Origin: Parascedosporium putredinis
Taxonomy: Eukaryota; Ascomycota; Sordariomycetes; Microascales; Microascaceae
Length of the DNA: 64,000 nt
Reading direction: 5' to 3'
Assembly (NCBI GenBank): GCA_949357655.1
Contig: CASHTG010000018.1
Span: 1,674,001 to 1,738,000, forward strand
Part shown: piece after piece, positions 36,436-48,655 of the stretch
Layout: every line of letters starts with the position of its first letter
How positions within the stretch are numbered: the first letter of the stretch is position 1
The notes under the pieces: model-generated
What the model saw: only the letters and a program-made list of their open reading frames with translations
Database searches by the model: none
What the model was told of the DNA's origin: nothing
Program-made: the position numbers and the translations under genes

Positions 36436-39289
36436 TTAGAGATCGTACAATAGGTTCGCAACCCAAAGCACGCCGAGGAAGACGCCAAACCGCCACTTCG
36501 GGTCCTGCGTCCACTGGTTCACGTTCACTTCGTGGTCTTGGATCTGGGCTTTTAGAAGCTTGATTTCGGCGCCCTTGCTCTCGAGGAGGTCGGCATCCAA
36601 AGCCTCGAGGTCTTGCTGCTCCGCGGCGTCACCGCCAACGATCAGATCGACGGCAGCGCGGGTAGCATCGTGGCACTTGGCCGCGATCCAGAGAAAGGCG
36701 ATGGTGATGAAGATGCGCTGAATATAATAGATGCCGAGGTACAGTATGGAAGGATCGGTCCTGCGAGGCCATAACCTGAGGATATCCGTGCCACCACCGA
36801 CAAGCCAGAGGTGGTTCTGCAACAGATATACCTCGAGAGCGATTTTGCCGAGGAAAGCCGGGAATGCAAGATAAGGCCCTTGGCAAGTGCCACGAATGTA
36901 CACGGCTGCCACGATTGGAACCCACGAGAGGAGCGGGTGACATAACTCTGCGGTATCACGGTATCGGATGACGACATTGGAAAAGACCAAGGCCATGGTC
37001 GCCAAAATGAAGGCGGCAAAGGCGGTAAAGATCGACTTAGCCAGCTGACCGGCACCGAAGCGTGGGGACTCGTGACCGGCGATAGCGCTGATAACGTCGT
37101 CGAGGAATTCGGATAAGAGGGACGGCTTTAAATCACTTGGAACGGGGGCGTCGTGGGTTCGGAGTTGCGCAGCGCGATGGGTAAGAGCAGCCGAGAGTAT
37201 CGCGATAAACGGAGTAATGCTATCCACCGCAAGCTCACGGGACAGCTTGCCCCCATCCCAGCTCGAACGCAAAATGGCGTTCGCAATATTGACCGAGGTC
37301 TCGACAAGGCCGGATCGCAGTATCACCAGGTTGACCACGATGGCGCTCGCCATAAGCTTCAGGAATAGCGCGGGGATATTGCCGTTCGCCGGTTTATGAA
37401 CTGCGAGCACTGCATAAGTTACCAAGAACCAAAACGAAACCACAGCCGTGAAGTGGTACGTCGTCCAAGGGGCCGACGTTGTAAAGACGAGGACACAGCT
37501 GAGCAAGTTGAAACGAAGCAGGACGGTGGCAATGCGGCGGAAGGAATAGTCACTAGTAGACAGCAAGTACGTAGCGTGTCCATACGCAGACAGGAAGATA
37601 TAAGCGGCGATGGCGATTCGAAATATTTTGAAGACGCCAAGGTTTGAAACGGCATCGTACTGTCCGCACCAAATGATCACGACCTGGAGGAGGCCCTTCA
37701 ACTCGTCGGAATATTCTCGAGGTATCGCGGGTGGCGCCTTGGCGGATGGTCGTCCAGTATCTTGCCGGTTCGTGAGCGTTATAAAAGAGATGGCGGCGAA
37801 GGCGACGATCTGGAACGCGAACTGCGCCGGGTCCCAGTCTCGAAGATTCTTGGTGAAGATGGTTGTCTTCTCGGTCATCCAGCAGAGAAGCGCGGCAAGC
37901 GAGAGCGGGGCGACCGCTGCGTAAACTGAAGCGACGGTGGGGGTTTCGCCCCGAGACTTGAACCAAGCCAAGGGGGTAGCGACGATTCCTACAAGAACAA
38001 TTACGGATTGGATGAGTGTCGAGCTCTCGGCAGCACGGCAGGCCAGCGACCGAACGCCCTCCACTCTAGGACTAAGACCGGCGTTGCACCGGGCGTTGAT
38101 CAAGAGGTTAAACGCCTTCTCCCGTACATCCTTGGTAACGTGGATCCCGTTCACGTTGTAAGCATCAGGCTGTCCGTCAATCATATGGGTAAAAACCCAG
38201 GGGATGTGCGATTGGACGGACGAGGAAGCTTCGCAAGATAGTCGTTCATCGCAACGACCTTTTCCGGAGTCATGGTTTGTTTTCTCGCGGGGGTGAGGCG
38301 CTTGTAGTAGGGAATCGGGACAGGGACGACGATGAGTTGGTTCGGGATGGCCTCGAATGGTTGATGTTGCGCACCGTACATGCCGTTAGTATAAGGATCC
38401 AGGTCTGACTTGAGGAAGGGCAACAACGAGTCGACTCCGGTACGGAAAGTGTTCATAGACTCGGCGCCGCCATGCCTCATTGCCCACATGCCTGGCGTGC
38501 CAACAACGAGCAGGGCCGGCGCATCAATCGCGGCGTTGGGATGACGCTTCTCGTCATTTTCGGCAACCGGAGTGAAGCGGGCCAATTCCCGGGCTAGATT
38601 AGTGGAGTTGAGCCATGGGTCCCAAATAAACTCGAGCCTCACACCCTCTGCTTCGAGGGCCAAATTACGCTCCTTTTCGCTCGAGAGATGAAAATCGAGA
38701 GTGGCAACTTCTTGCTTAAAATGGTCTAAGTGAGTGCTTGCAGCCCAAAATAATTGTCGAATCCACGAGTCGCCAACAAATACAATGCGTCGGCCTCGGA
38801 GGCATGAAACGGTGTCGTCGCGCGTGTAGTCGTGGACGGTGCCATCATCGGGGATCCACTGGAGGAAGGGGCGGTTGGTGTTGGAGCTAGTGCCCCAGGA
38901 ACCAGAATGGAAGAGTGACTTGCACTTGTAATCATCATCCCGCACTAGAGACGCAGAGGGTCCAAATAAAAGAGTGGAGGGTCGACGTTAGCTTCAAAGC
39001 GCGGAAAGGGGAAGAAGAGAAAAAAGGAACAGGGGAAAAAAAGGTAGCAAGCAGAGAACAATTCCGCCCATGGTTGCTTCCTTTTTCTCATGTTGCCCCC
39101 AAGCACGGCGACTGGTCCCCCTTCTCGCAGAGGGGCGATTTGAAAAACACGCATGGCGAGCTACGAACCTCTTTGAAGAGTCTGCAGTGTGGTGGAGAGA
39201 AGAATAAAGGCGAGCGCGGTTCGGACCAACAGGCGACCGAGATGTGTGAACTTGGAGAGGCCAGCGTCTGCCGTGTAAGAGAGCGCCAT
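36436..39289 (-). CDS. Cas1p/CASD1-type polysaccharide O-acetyltransferase
   Basis: Exon 1 is 39,289-39,169 and exon 2 is 38,944-36,436, giving about 876 aa. The 224-nt intron has a GCTAAC branch site and a CTCTAG acceptor. Exon 1 encodes a hydrophobic signal anchor. Residues about 45-310 form a GDSL/PC-esterase domain with FVGDSW (nucleophile Ser); the Asp/His pair is probably in the DAYNVNGIH segment. The rest is the 10-TM Cas1p acyltransferase domain. In animals CASD1 acetylates sialic acid in the Golgi, and in Cryptococcus Cas1p acetylates capsule glucuronoxylomannan. A Golgi role in O-acetylating a wall or glycoprotein glycan is inferred here. One missing base near 38,220 splits the esterase and TM parts into two overlapping frames. 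The order and family length say that this is one gene. Confidence 0.87.
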
Positions 39290-39866
39290 ACTGAACAAAA
39301 GATGCGGACGAAGCTTCACTTGCCTCCTACGCAAATCGCAGAGAGGCGCAGGAGCAGTGACGAGAAGAGATCATGGAATCGAATGGTGTCCGTTCGTTTC
39401 GAGCCTTGTCCAAGGGAAAATCGCTCGCAAAAATGCAAGTCTTGGCGGGTCGAGGGTTTACAGGTAACCGGCAGAGATAAGAATTTCGGTGGGGGTTTCC
39501 GTCTCGCTCGAGGCCCGACGCAAAAAAGGGTCTCGCAAGGCAAAAAGGAAAAAGGAAAACTCAAGGGAAAAGACAAGAAAACAGGTCAAAGGACAGAGAG
39601 CAAAGAAGAGAGAAAGGAAAAGAAAAGACTCGATCCCCAGAGGCAGTGTCTTGCTCAGGAACTCAAAACAAGAAGAGGGGAGAACGGATTAACCAGACAA
39701 GGTCACGCGAGTCGGACGGGAAATTCGACAAAGGGGAGCCAAGCGAAGGGGAGACACGGCCAAGGCCAAGACCACACGGATCATGGAGAATGGAGTCTCG
39801 ACTCCATGTATGTAATGTTGGATTGAGTGGACGGGAAATATGATGGGGAAGATGAATACAACGACA

Positions 39867-39910
39867 GTCCACACGCTGTCCACACATTGTCCACACATTG
39901 TCCACACAGG
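39867..39910 (+). repeat. 11-bp minisatellite, four units
   Basis: Four 11-mers of the form GTCCACACATT (units 1 and 4 diverge at the last bases). Confidence 0.85.
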
Positions 39911-39977
39911 CCACAGAAACACCAAAGCAGAGCAAGCACTTTCCCTTTTTGCATCTCGTCGACCGTAGGAAGGCACG

Positions 39978-40001
39978 GGTCACTGGGGTCACTGGGGTCA
40001 C
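39978..40001 (+). repeat. 9-bp tandem repeat
   Basis: GGTCACTGG occurs twice in full and once in part. Confidence 0.8.
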
Positions 40002-40894
40002 CTACCCACCCACCCTGCTACCCAGGCTGGCAGGCACACAGGCACCCCCATACTTTTGGGAGGGTATCTCGGTATTCTTTTCCCAGAAAATACTTGTACA
40101 TGGATCCAGTGGATACAATCAACGGATCAATGTCCAACCATGGCCCAAGTATCAATCTCCAAGAACATTGAACGGACATCCACGATCATCCGGTGCAGCT
40201 TGCCCCGAATACAAACAGCCGTCGAGATATGTGGCAAAGGCCCTTCACGCCCCAAACAGGCCCCCAGGGATAGCTGTAGCGCAGCTGACAATGCAAACAA
40301 GAAGAATAAGGTCAGACTTTGATTCATCCATGGATATCAATGATGTTCATTGTGTTGGTTGGTCTAACCCACCTCACTCTATGTATGAAGTATATTTATG
40401 TGGCGTCTGGCTCCCACGCCGGCCATGGCCTTGTCCCAAGGGAAGCTCGGCATCACGGCCTCTGCGTTCAAAAGTCCTTACTATCTCCTCTCTCCTTCTT
40501 TCTTTCATTCACCTGTCAACCGAAAAAGCCCTGGTTTCGATCATAGCATTTCTTTCTCGTATGAGGCAAAGCAGCTACAAAACGCGACTGAAAGAACTGA
40601 AATTGGGGGAGGTAACAACAATAGGAATGGTGTACTTTGAGCCTTTCTTCGGCTTGAATCAACCAGCGGCAAAATTTTGAACCGCGCTGGCAAGAGAGAC
40701 ATACAAGTAGGTACACAACGAAGCGGGCCGGGTATAGTGCACGTCAGGCCGTGAACCTCGTCCTTCTGCAACTGATCAATGATGGATCATCTACTGCCAA
40801 GGCAGGGCCCGAAGCCAGGATAACGGCGTGGTGAGACAACACTTGGAACACAAGAGGCCCAGTGGTGTGCAATGTGACGGGGCCGAGGAGCTCG

Positions 40895-40917
40895 CACACA
40901 CACACACACACACACAC
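40895..40917 (+). repeat. (CA)n microsatellite
   Basis: About eleven CA units in a row. Confidence 0.9.
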
Positions 40918-43354
40918 GCGCCCTCCCCTTATCAAATAAATACATCCGGCATGGAGGGTATGTTGATCTTTGGCCTTGTCTGTGGGAACATCGCCGGTCA
41001 CCCTTATTAGACAAGGATGTGCGCTGGACGAATGAGTGGATTCGAGGTCCATTCAGTCAATGTTGGCCACCACAATACCGAGGTAGTGTACTTGTACGTG
41101 TGCATTACACGTATTGTTACACTATCAATCCTCCAGGCGAAGCCAGAAGAACGAGTGAACAAAGCGTTGGCTTCCAAGCATGAGAAGGCTGGCCTCTTCA
41201 GCTCATACACATGTACCCAAAAATCCAGCACAAGGTCTGGAGAGCGCAACTACGTCAAGGGATCAAAGGATGGTCAAGTCTCAGCCCAGCTGGCTCGCTA
41301 GCCCGTTTCCTTGGGATCTTTTGTCGTGCTGACCTTCAAGCTCCCCTGACCAAACGCGAAAAACAAACCCTTTCAAAAAGTCCAATCAAATTGATAATTT
41401 TTTTCTCTTCTCATTTACAAGTCGCATGCAACAGGGGGAATCTTTTCATTCAATCCCCTGACGTTGAGCTCGTGCTTCTTACAGGGGTGACGTTGACTAG
41501 CGCAGAGATTTTGTTGATTACTCCTCGCGAACGCTGCACTCCACAGCAGATAAATTTCGGTGGACCGCCGGTTCTCCTGGACTGTGGCTTGAGTGGGTGG
41601 GTGGGAAGGGGGAGAAAAGAGGAAAAAAGGGGACGCACGTTTAATCTGGACCTTTCCCATTTTACCCCATCCCGGGCCCGGTTTCCACAAATCTGGCGTC
41701 AAGCCACGACAAGGGTGCCGATATTCCGTCTCGGCGCTGGCTCCCGTCGTTCCCATCCCTGTGCCAAGATCCATCCTTGACTTGCCCCAAAGAGCAGTTC
41801 CGCTTAGTCATCAAACACACACGCACAACCCTCCGATGGAAATCTTTGCTCCCTCAGATGTCATCTTTTCAGAGCACGCATATTCCCTTATTTCCCGCAC
41901 TCCCGGTAAAACACTGAGCAGCGTAGACCTTTCAACAAGCCGAGAAAGCGACAAAGCGAACAAAAAGAGCATAAATGAAGCGCAAGGCTGAGGCCCCATT
42001 GATCCAATTGAGGTGCACACCCTTGCCTCGGCACTGATACGACACGACGTCTCTGCTTCGCCTCATCGCCGTGAGCTTCTCGCAGACGTACGCGCACAAG
42101 AATCCATCGGACAACCCTACCGTTGGCGTGACTCTCGTCCAAGACCGAGCTTGCGAGCCTGAGGGGACACACAGCCGCTCGTATGTATTAAATCTAATGA
42201 AGAGAAAACCTTGTCGAGGAACAGGGCGTAAGTAAGCGACATGCAGAAGTAAAACGCTTCTTTTTTTCTCTTTTGTTTCTCCTTTGCTTGACACAATCAC
42301 TACCACTCCTCGTAATTCCAATATCGCGTCGTCTCCTGCCACCGCTCGATCAGCTCCGGCGCCTCCACCACTGATCTTGAGCTGGACGTGCGAGGAAGGG
42401 AAGCCCCCGGCCTCTTAAAACCAGGTCGAGGCTTCCTTTTCTCGCAATGTTAGACAAGAACAAATCGCCACGGTGTTCTTTGAGTACGGGACCTTGGGTT
42501 TTTATTTTTCACTTTCCGTGAAGGACCCCGTAATTTAACTACCGTCACATATCTTGCTTGCTTTTCTCCCTTCGTGTCCTCAACCCGATGATTCCGTAGC
42601 CTCGTCCTCAACGTGCGCCGTGTATGCCCCGTGTCTGCCCCCGTGTGCCGAGACGTTGAGTAAAGTAATTTGGTCACATTGGCCGGAGTCCGGACTCGGT
42701 GAGCCGCGATGAAGAGGAGAACAAGTCTCAAGGGCAGCAAGTAATGGATGCATGTGAAAGTTGGGAGCAGTTTTGTATAAAACCACTTTCCACATCAACC
42801 TCATGGCGGCGTCACTCGTAGCATATGCCATAGAATGCGACGCAGCAAAGATGGAAACATTGATGGTGTAACATGATGCAAATGTTATTGTCTTCCGTCT
42901 AATCAACCCGATCTCGTATCTCCAAAACGCCGATATCCATGATCTTTTCCTGTTGGCCCGAGAAGAAGAAAGAGAACAGTATACCCATTTGTCCGTCCCC
43001 ATCCCATATGAAGGGAAGAGAAAAAGAAAGAAAAAGAAAGAAAAAAGTTCCATCCATGCCCATGATTATGATGTTTTGCTCAGTCGCCTGACTCGTGTCT
43101 CTATGAGGGTCTACTCTAGAACCCATCTCGTGTCATCGCCTTTGCTTTTCTCGCTGCAGCCGAAGTGGCAGAGGAACAAGCAGAAAGGCACAAAGGAAAA
43201 AGAAAAAGTAAAGTGGGCACAGGGAAATGGAACTCCTTGCCGAAAGAGAGCGATGTATAAGAAAAGAGAAGGAAAAGGGAAAAGGAAAAAGAAAAAGAAG
43301 AAAGAAACTCCAAGGTCATGAAGATCATCTGCCGTCATCACTGTCCAAACTGAT

Positions 43355-43753
43355 TCACGCCATGACGCTGTTTCTCCTCGAGGTGCAGGGGCTGATGAGA
43401 TCATCGTCGACGCTCAACCGCCGCGTGGCACCGAACGTCATGGTAAAAGGTTCGAGGAGAGCTTGATACTGCAAGTTGGTCTCGGTAAAGGGCTTCTCTC
43501 GGGGATCCGGCGAGTTGCCTCTCGTCGACGAACTTTTCTTGTCGCTCGTCCTGCCGCTCCGCCGCCCAAGGGACAGGGCCTTGAAGCGGGAAGAGAGACT
43601 AGATTGCGAGTCCGGAGCCGAGGTTGTCGTAGAGGTGGAAGGAGTCGGGCTTGAAGCAGAGAGGATAGAAGGGGCCGCAGAGGTAGACGACGAGGAGTCG
43701 GACGAAGGTCGCGAGCCGCCAAGGGCGCGTCTAAACTTATCGCGAATAGTCAT
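43355..43753 (-). CDS. Small Ser-rich protein, function unknown
   Basis: 132 codons from the internal ATG at 43,753, giving MTIRDKFRRALGG. An upstream in-frame ATG at 43,801 would add a Pro-rich leader, but the internal start gives the better amphipathic basic N-terminus. Residues about 14-60 are Ser/Thr/Pro-rich low complexity. A basic Ser/Arg stretch follows. The last about 45 residues (NLQYQALLEPFTMTFG, then RRLSVDDD and SRRNS) look structured and hold RRxS sites of the PKA type. No membrane segment or known domain is seen. The frame is intact and GC-rich third positions support coding. I do not recognise the family. Confidence 0.6.
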   Translation of the reverse strand: MTIRDKFRRALGGSRPSSDSSSSTSAAPSILSASSPTPSTSTTTSAPDSQSSLSSRFKALSLGRRSGRTSDKKSSSTRGNSPDPREKPFTETNLQYQALLEPFTMTFGATRRLSVDDDLISPCTSRRNSVMA

Positions 43754-46653
43754 GTTGAGAAAAGCGGTGAGGTTGGGCGGCGGTGAGATTGGTGCGTGCA
43801 ATGTCCGCTAGAGTGGAGGGGGAATAGCTGTTTTATTTTCTGCCTTTTGAAGATTTGACCCCGGCGAGGGAACTCGGATTATGGGCGAGAGAAGGAGCAG
43901 GCCGTTCGGTGAGCTGGCGGCGAGAGCGAGAGTGCGTCCAACGAGCGAGCGTGAATGTGCGTTTGCATGTATCCCCGTGAAGGCGGAGGGGTGATGTTTT
44001 CTGGCAAGAGGTGTCTGCCACTAGCCGCACTACAAAATTCAACGGGCTTGGTTTTTGGTCCAGCTTAGCCCGGAGTGATTTTGTTCGAGAAGAGAAGCTT
44101 GGAAGACGGTATTATGAATTAGAAGTAGGGCCGAGGGGAAGGGGAGGGATCCGAGGGAACCGCCCGATGCGCTTGTGGGGTTTGAGTAGCTCTATATAAT
44201 CCTCAAGTGCATGTATTTCGTAGTCGGTGGGTGTGTGGGCCGCGGATGCTTGGTTCTTTGCTGGCGTGCTTGCTCTTGGATGTTCTTGAAGTCTCGTTAC
44301 AAAACTGGGTCTAGTTCCTCTTGCCGCTTAGCTTTTTAGAGTTAACGGTCATCTCCTAACAAGGAAGGGGAGAAGGGGCAGAAGAAGATAATGGTTCGGC
44401 TAGCGTTCCCGAGGAGGCAAAAAGCAGACAACGACAAAAAGAAAAAGAAAAATAACGAAGAAGAAGAAAAAGAAAAGACACAGCCATTGAGGTTGGTTCC
44501 AAAAGCCCGCGCCGCCCGCGGAGGTCGGCGGTTGCGGAAGGCCCAACCCAGCTCTCACACACTCACACACACTGGCACACACTCTCACACGCTCACACAC
44601 ACTCTTCCGCCCATCCACACTGTTGGGTTACGCCATCTCTTCAGATTGGCCGAGACCAGGAGCGATCCAAAGGTATGACTTACGGTGGGGGAGCCGCCTC
44701 CCTCCCCTACGTGCCCCACTATACTTCTCAATTGTACTGCCAAATGTACCTTGTATGCCTTAGCAGGTCAGCAATCTGGCAGGCCCGGCGCAAATCCATC
44801 CATTCCATGCAGTCTTCGCTTCGTCGGCTGAGCACGATCTCAGATCCCAGGCCGCTCCATGCTCTGCAGGGAGCCAAAGAAACACAGATTTATCGATTTT
44901 AAGGTCTCAAAAAGAAGCACGATTTCGGTAGCTCAGAGTATCACCTTTCCATCAGGGCTAGCCTCTCAACCTCTGTATTCGGGCCAAGCATCCCGTCCAT
45001 TCAGGTTAAAATGGTCGCTCGGTGTATACATTGATTCACCAACGACAGTCTTCGGGGGCAGATTCTTGGAACTTCCAAAAGCCTACGGCTCCGTCAATCG
45101 GGCCTAAACCAAAACGTCATGGTTGGCACGTTGTCCATTGAGCGGAACCTGCACTTGGCCGGCCCCCTCTTCTTCCATTCCCCGCCAGGTCTAGTCCAAT
45201 CCACCACCCCTTCAACCTGCCCTTGCCTGCCACTGAGCTGCCTCTATTTCCCCAGTCTCCTCTCCCCAGCCGTGCTGATGCCCGCTGTTCTCCGAGATGC
45301 CCCCACCATTATCGTGAAACTAATGGATAGGCCGCATCGACATGAGAACCAATGACCATTCCTGTTGCGAGAACCTCTCGACGAAGATGGGCTCGATGTA
45401 GAAGGCACACGCGGCATTCCAGAAGAAAAGAAGGGCAGGAATGAGATGGAAGAGTTTTTTTTTTTTTCGATAGATCGCCACCTCTCCTGCAAGCCACCAT
45501 CAGGGTCGGAGAAGGGGAAGGAAGAGGACGAAAAGCCCACCACCACCCTTTTCCTGGGTTTTCGGAGGGGTAGTATGCAACAAAGTCCCAGCTTCGTCCA
45601 GTTGCCTCTTTCGGACATACGCGGGTCTCGAAGGGGAGTAAAGATTGGGGGCAAAAGACGCCACCCAGCCCTTGGTTATCCGAGATCTTGTCTCTTCGGT
45701 CAACAGATATCGACAGAGGGAGCGATTGGTCACCCATTTCTGCTAGTGACCAACCCATTCGGTCTGCCCGGCGCGGTCGGAAGCGGGTGGCAGCCCAAGT
45801 CCCGTAGCCTATCCGACTTCTATTCTTTGCGTCTTCGCTGTCTTTTGACCTTAATCCACTTTTGCGTGGAGCTCCTTCTTCTAGCACTGCTGTCGCTAGT
45901 GGGCAAAGAAAAAGAAAAGAAACAGAAACGAAAAAGAAGAAAAGAAGAAAAGAAGGAAAAGAAAAGAGAGGGGAAAGGCCAATGACAACACCCCATTGCC
46001 TTGCCCGATCACTTCTGCCCATCTCCTTCCTGGCCTCGCCTTAACAAAAGGGAACAAGAACCTCAGGGTATGAAAAGAAGCAAGTTGATTTGCTCGCCTA
46101 TATAGTGTGAAGCCATCGAGACCCTTGGACGCCATCGTCACCAGCTTGTCAGGCTGCAGAAGGATGCAGTACATCCTATCCAACCTGCCTACCCCCTTTG
46201 GCCACTTTGTTCTAGAATAGAACACCTCACAGAGAGAATAAAAAAGGAAAGAAAAGAGAAAAGGCGAACGCAAGCGGGAGTTTCATGACCCAGGGATGAT
46301 GTCGTATCATGCAGAGTATCCATTCGAAAAAGGCATTAACGGGACGTCATTTTCACTATCCTTCTATCTCCCTTGATTTTACTTTATTTTCTCCTCCATC
46401 TACTACGTCTCCGATACCCTCTAGAGAATAATACCGAAGTTCGCAATCGCGAATGAGGCGCGTCAATGATGCGAATGCGAGGAGAGGGCCTAATAGGAAC
46501 GCGCCATAATGGAGATGTCACGCCGAAATAAGTTAACCAAAAGAAGAAGAAAAATAGAAGTCGGTAGAGACTATTTTTAAAAGACAAACTATGCGAAAGC
46601 AAATATCATTGAAAACCAGACTGAAAGAAACGAACGACTTGATTCCCCGCCAA
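43754..46653. other. Intergenic region with CA-rich decamer repeat
   Basis: About 2.9 kb, including the promoter of the small Ser-rich gene. It holds the decamer repeat at 44,551-44,605 and A/G-rich tracts near 44,435-44,480 and 45,905-45,975. The longer minus-strand frame at 45,309-46,022 is built from such tracts and is not called. Confidence 0.5.
44551..44605 (+). repeat. 10-bp CA-rich minisatellite
   Basis: Five to six degenerate decamers of the form ACTCACACAC in a 10-bp register, with variants such as ACTGGCACAC and ACTCTCACAC. Confidence 0.8.
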
Positions 46654-48655
46654 TCACGCCAACATGTGATAAACGGAGCCTCCGGAAGTCAAACACCCTC
46701 CAGCCCGGGACACCGAGAACTCCGATTTAACCCGACCCCCACCGAACGGTTCCCTATCATCCCGCTCGTTCCTGGATTCTCTTACACAAGCGAAAATAAT
46801 GACAAGAAGATAACCCCCTCCCCTTAACCGTACCTTCTCTACTACACAGCAAGCTACTGTACAAAACTTATTAGCCTCACCTCGATACACACTCGCCTCC
46901 ATATACAGCAGCGCTTCCACATCCCAGCCCCCAATAGCCGTCATTCCCCAAACGAGTGCCGCCGACTCCCAGCCGAGCTCTCCATCGGCAATCCGCATCT
47001 CATCCCCCTCAAGAACGCTGGCCCGCTCATGGGGTGTCGGGACGTAGGCGTCCTCGGCGTCCCCCTTGGTCTTCCTCGTCGTCGCTCGTGGAAGGCTGCC
47101 TGGCGAGGAACTTTGCTTGGCGACTTCGCAGTCTCGCGGGTTCCGGCGAAGGGGTGGCAGAACGCGAAGCCGTTGTGATGCCGGTCCTGGCGAGAATCTC
47201 CTCGCGTCGGTAATGTCGGGTGAGAGAGTGGCTGATCTGTGCGCTTCAGTCTGTTGTTGTTGGCGGTAAAAGGGGACTGACGATGAGAGGATGTTGTCAG
47301 CTGTAATTGACCGCACCGCAGCCCACAGGCCGAGGCTGGCGGCCGAGAGGATGACATCCCAGGCGGCGCGGTTGACGACGGATGATGGAATCTCGCACCT
47401 AGGATGCGACCCAGGCCGTACGTCGTCCGCTCCCACGCGGCGAGCTTCTCGGCGTCGATGTGCATCAGGGCGCTGTGTCGGTGTCGGTGGTCGTCGTATG
47501 CGGCACGCGCGAGCGCGGCGAGCGTCGCCCTTGCGTGGAGCGCCAAGCTCACGCCCGATAGCAGCCTGAAGAGCGCAGAGAAGGAGCTGTAAGCGCGATG
47601 GGGGTGCGGGTGGACGGTACCCCAAGATTCCGGGACGAGATACGGAAGAAGCAGAGGTAGAAACGTTAACGCTCTTGTGGCGGCCAGTAGCCGGACGGAC
47701 GACGCCGTGCCCGCCAGCGCGGGGGCTAGGAAGATGGCGCCGCCGTTTAGGGCGTAGCAAAAGAGGTACAAGAGCGGGTGCGGGCACCAGTTTAGCGGCT
47801 TGGGCGGGACGATGGAATCCCGGGTTCGAATATACCACGATCCCGGGAGGCCGTCGCTCGGAGTGGAAGGGACGGGGGCGGGCGTGAGGAGGAGCGCGAC
47901 GTGGAATAAGTTTTGCGCAAAGGAGAGGCCGACGAGATGCGCGAGTCCCAGGTACGCCCAGGTAAAGGGGATATTCCGTCGGCGTCCTTCGATGGAGAGG
48001 AGCAGGGTCCAGGAGAGCATCGCGAGGTCGAGTTGCTGGCCCCACCAATGACGTCTTGCCTTTTCCGTCACGATCTCGAAAGCATCCGCGTAGATTGGTG
48101 TCTCGGCTAGCCATCGCGAGGCGTGGGCTAGAATTTGGCTGTCACGGATGGAGAAGATGCCGCCGTGTCCCCAAAGCCTTTGAAGAATTGGTTTAAGTTT
48201 CTCATTGAAATCATACTCGAAGCGAAGGGAGGCAGAATTCTGGATATCGGGGGCATACTTTATGGGTAGCGCAATGTCTTTCCTCGCCGCCCACACCTTG
48301 TAGGAGAGGAGGGCGTAGTCAAACCCGATATAAACGGCATGCGCAAGGCTCACCAGGGCTAGCGCAGCGAAAATGGGAACTAGTTGTCGGCGACGCGATT
48401 TTCTGGACCGGGTGGCCTGGGATGGCGGAAGCTCTAGGTAGGAGCGATAGAGGCCCCGCGATACTACAAAGGTCAGGTAGGTGACGAGGAGGACGTGCGC
48501 GGTTGATATCGCCGGCGGCACGTAGCCCCTATAGAAGATGAACGGCAAGAAACCCCGCTGGTTAGTAAATGATCATCCTCGGGAGGTTGGATGGGGTCGC
48601 CATCGAGCTAGCTAGCTACATACTCCCAGAATATCATCAAAGGCACTGGGGCCAT
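46654..48655 (-). CDS. Multi-pass membrane protein, function unknown
   Basis: Exon 1 is 48,655-48,624 (MAPVPLMIFW). The 66-nt intron (48,623-48,558) has a GTATGT donor and a TTACTAACC branch site. Exon 2 runs from 48,557. About 6-8 hydrophobic segments are visible in the first about 400 residues, with conserved-looking EKARRHWWGQQ and SWGTVHPHPH motifs. The C-terminal about 200 residues are hydrophilic and end near a segment reading GGWDVEALLYMEASVY. Two missing bases are needed: one at the splice junction near 48,557-48,626 and one near 47,401 (GG). The end at 46,654 keeps the length in frame, but a last intron with a GTGAGG donor near 46,886 is possible, so the true stop is uncertain. I think this is a conserved fungal family without assigned function. 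No catalytic motif is seen. Confidence 0.68.

Larger units (their letters stand above)
39290..43354. other. 4-kb intergenic region with minisatellites
   Basis: Contains the Cas1p-type promoter and several short tandem repeats. Open frames up to 260 codons occur (39,898-40,680 plus) but show no domain, have low-complexity stretches and overlap others on both strands. I do not call a gene. Confidence 0.5.

Noticed and set aside
38181..38945. Separate GDSL esterase gene upstream of a separate 10-TM gene
   Set aside because: The two frames overlap by 4 bp and are the N- and C-terminal halves of one known two-domain family. A single missing base near 38,220 explains the split.
38915..39826. 303-codon plus-strand frame
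   Set aside because: It lies antisense to the first exon, intron and promoter of the Cas1p-type gene and is Lys/Glu/Arg-rich low complexity.
39898..40680. 260-codon plus-strand frame
   Set aside because: No recognisable domain, begins inside a minisatellite, and has no splice or promoter support. It remains possible but is not callable.
41211..41780. 189-codon plus-strand frame
   Set aside because: Overlapped by equally long frames on the other strand; no conserved motif.
45309..46022. 237-codon minus-strand frame with a hydrophobic start
   Set aside because: The hydrophobic part is the translation of an A/G-rich tract. The opposite strand is open over the same interval, as expected of biased composition.
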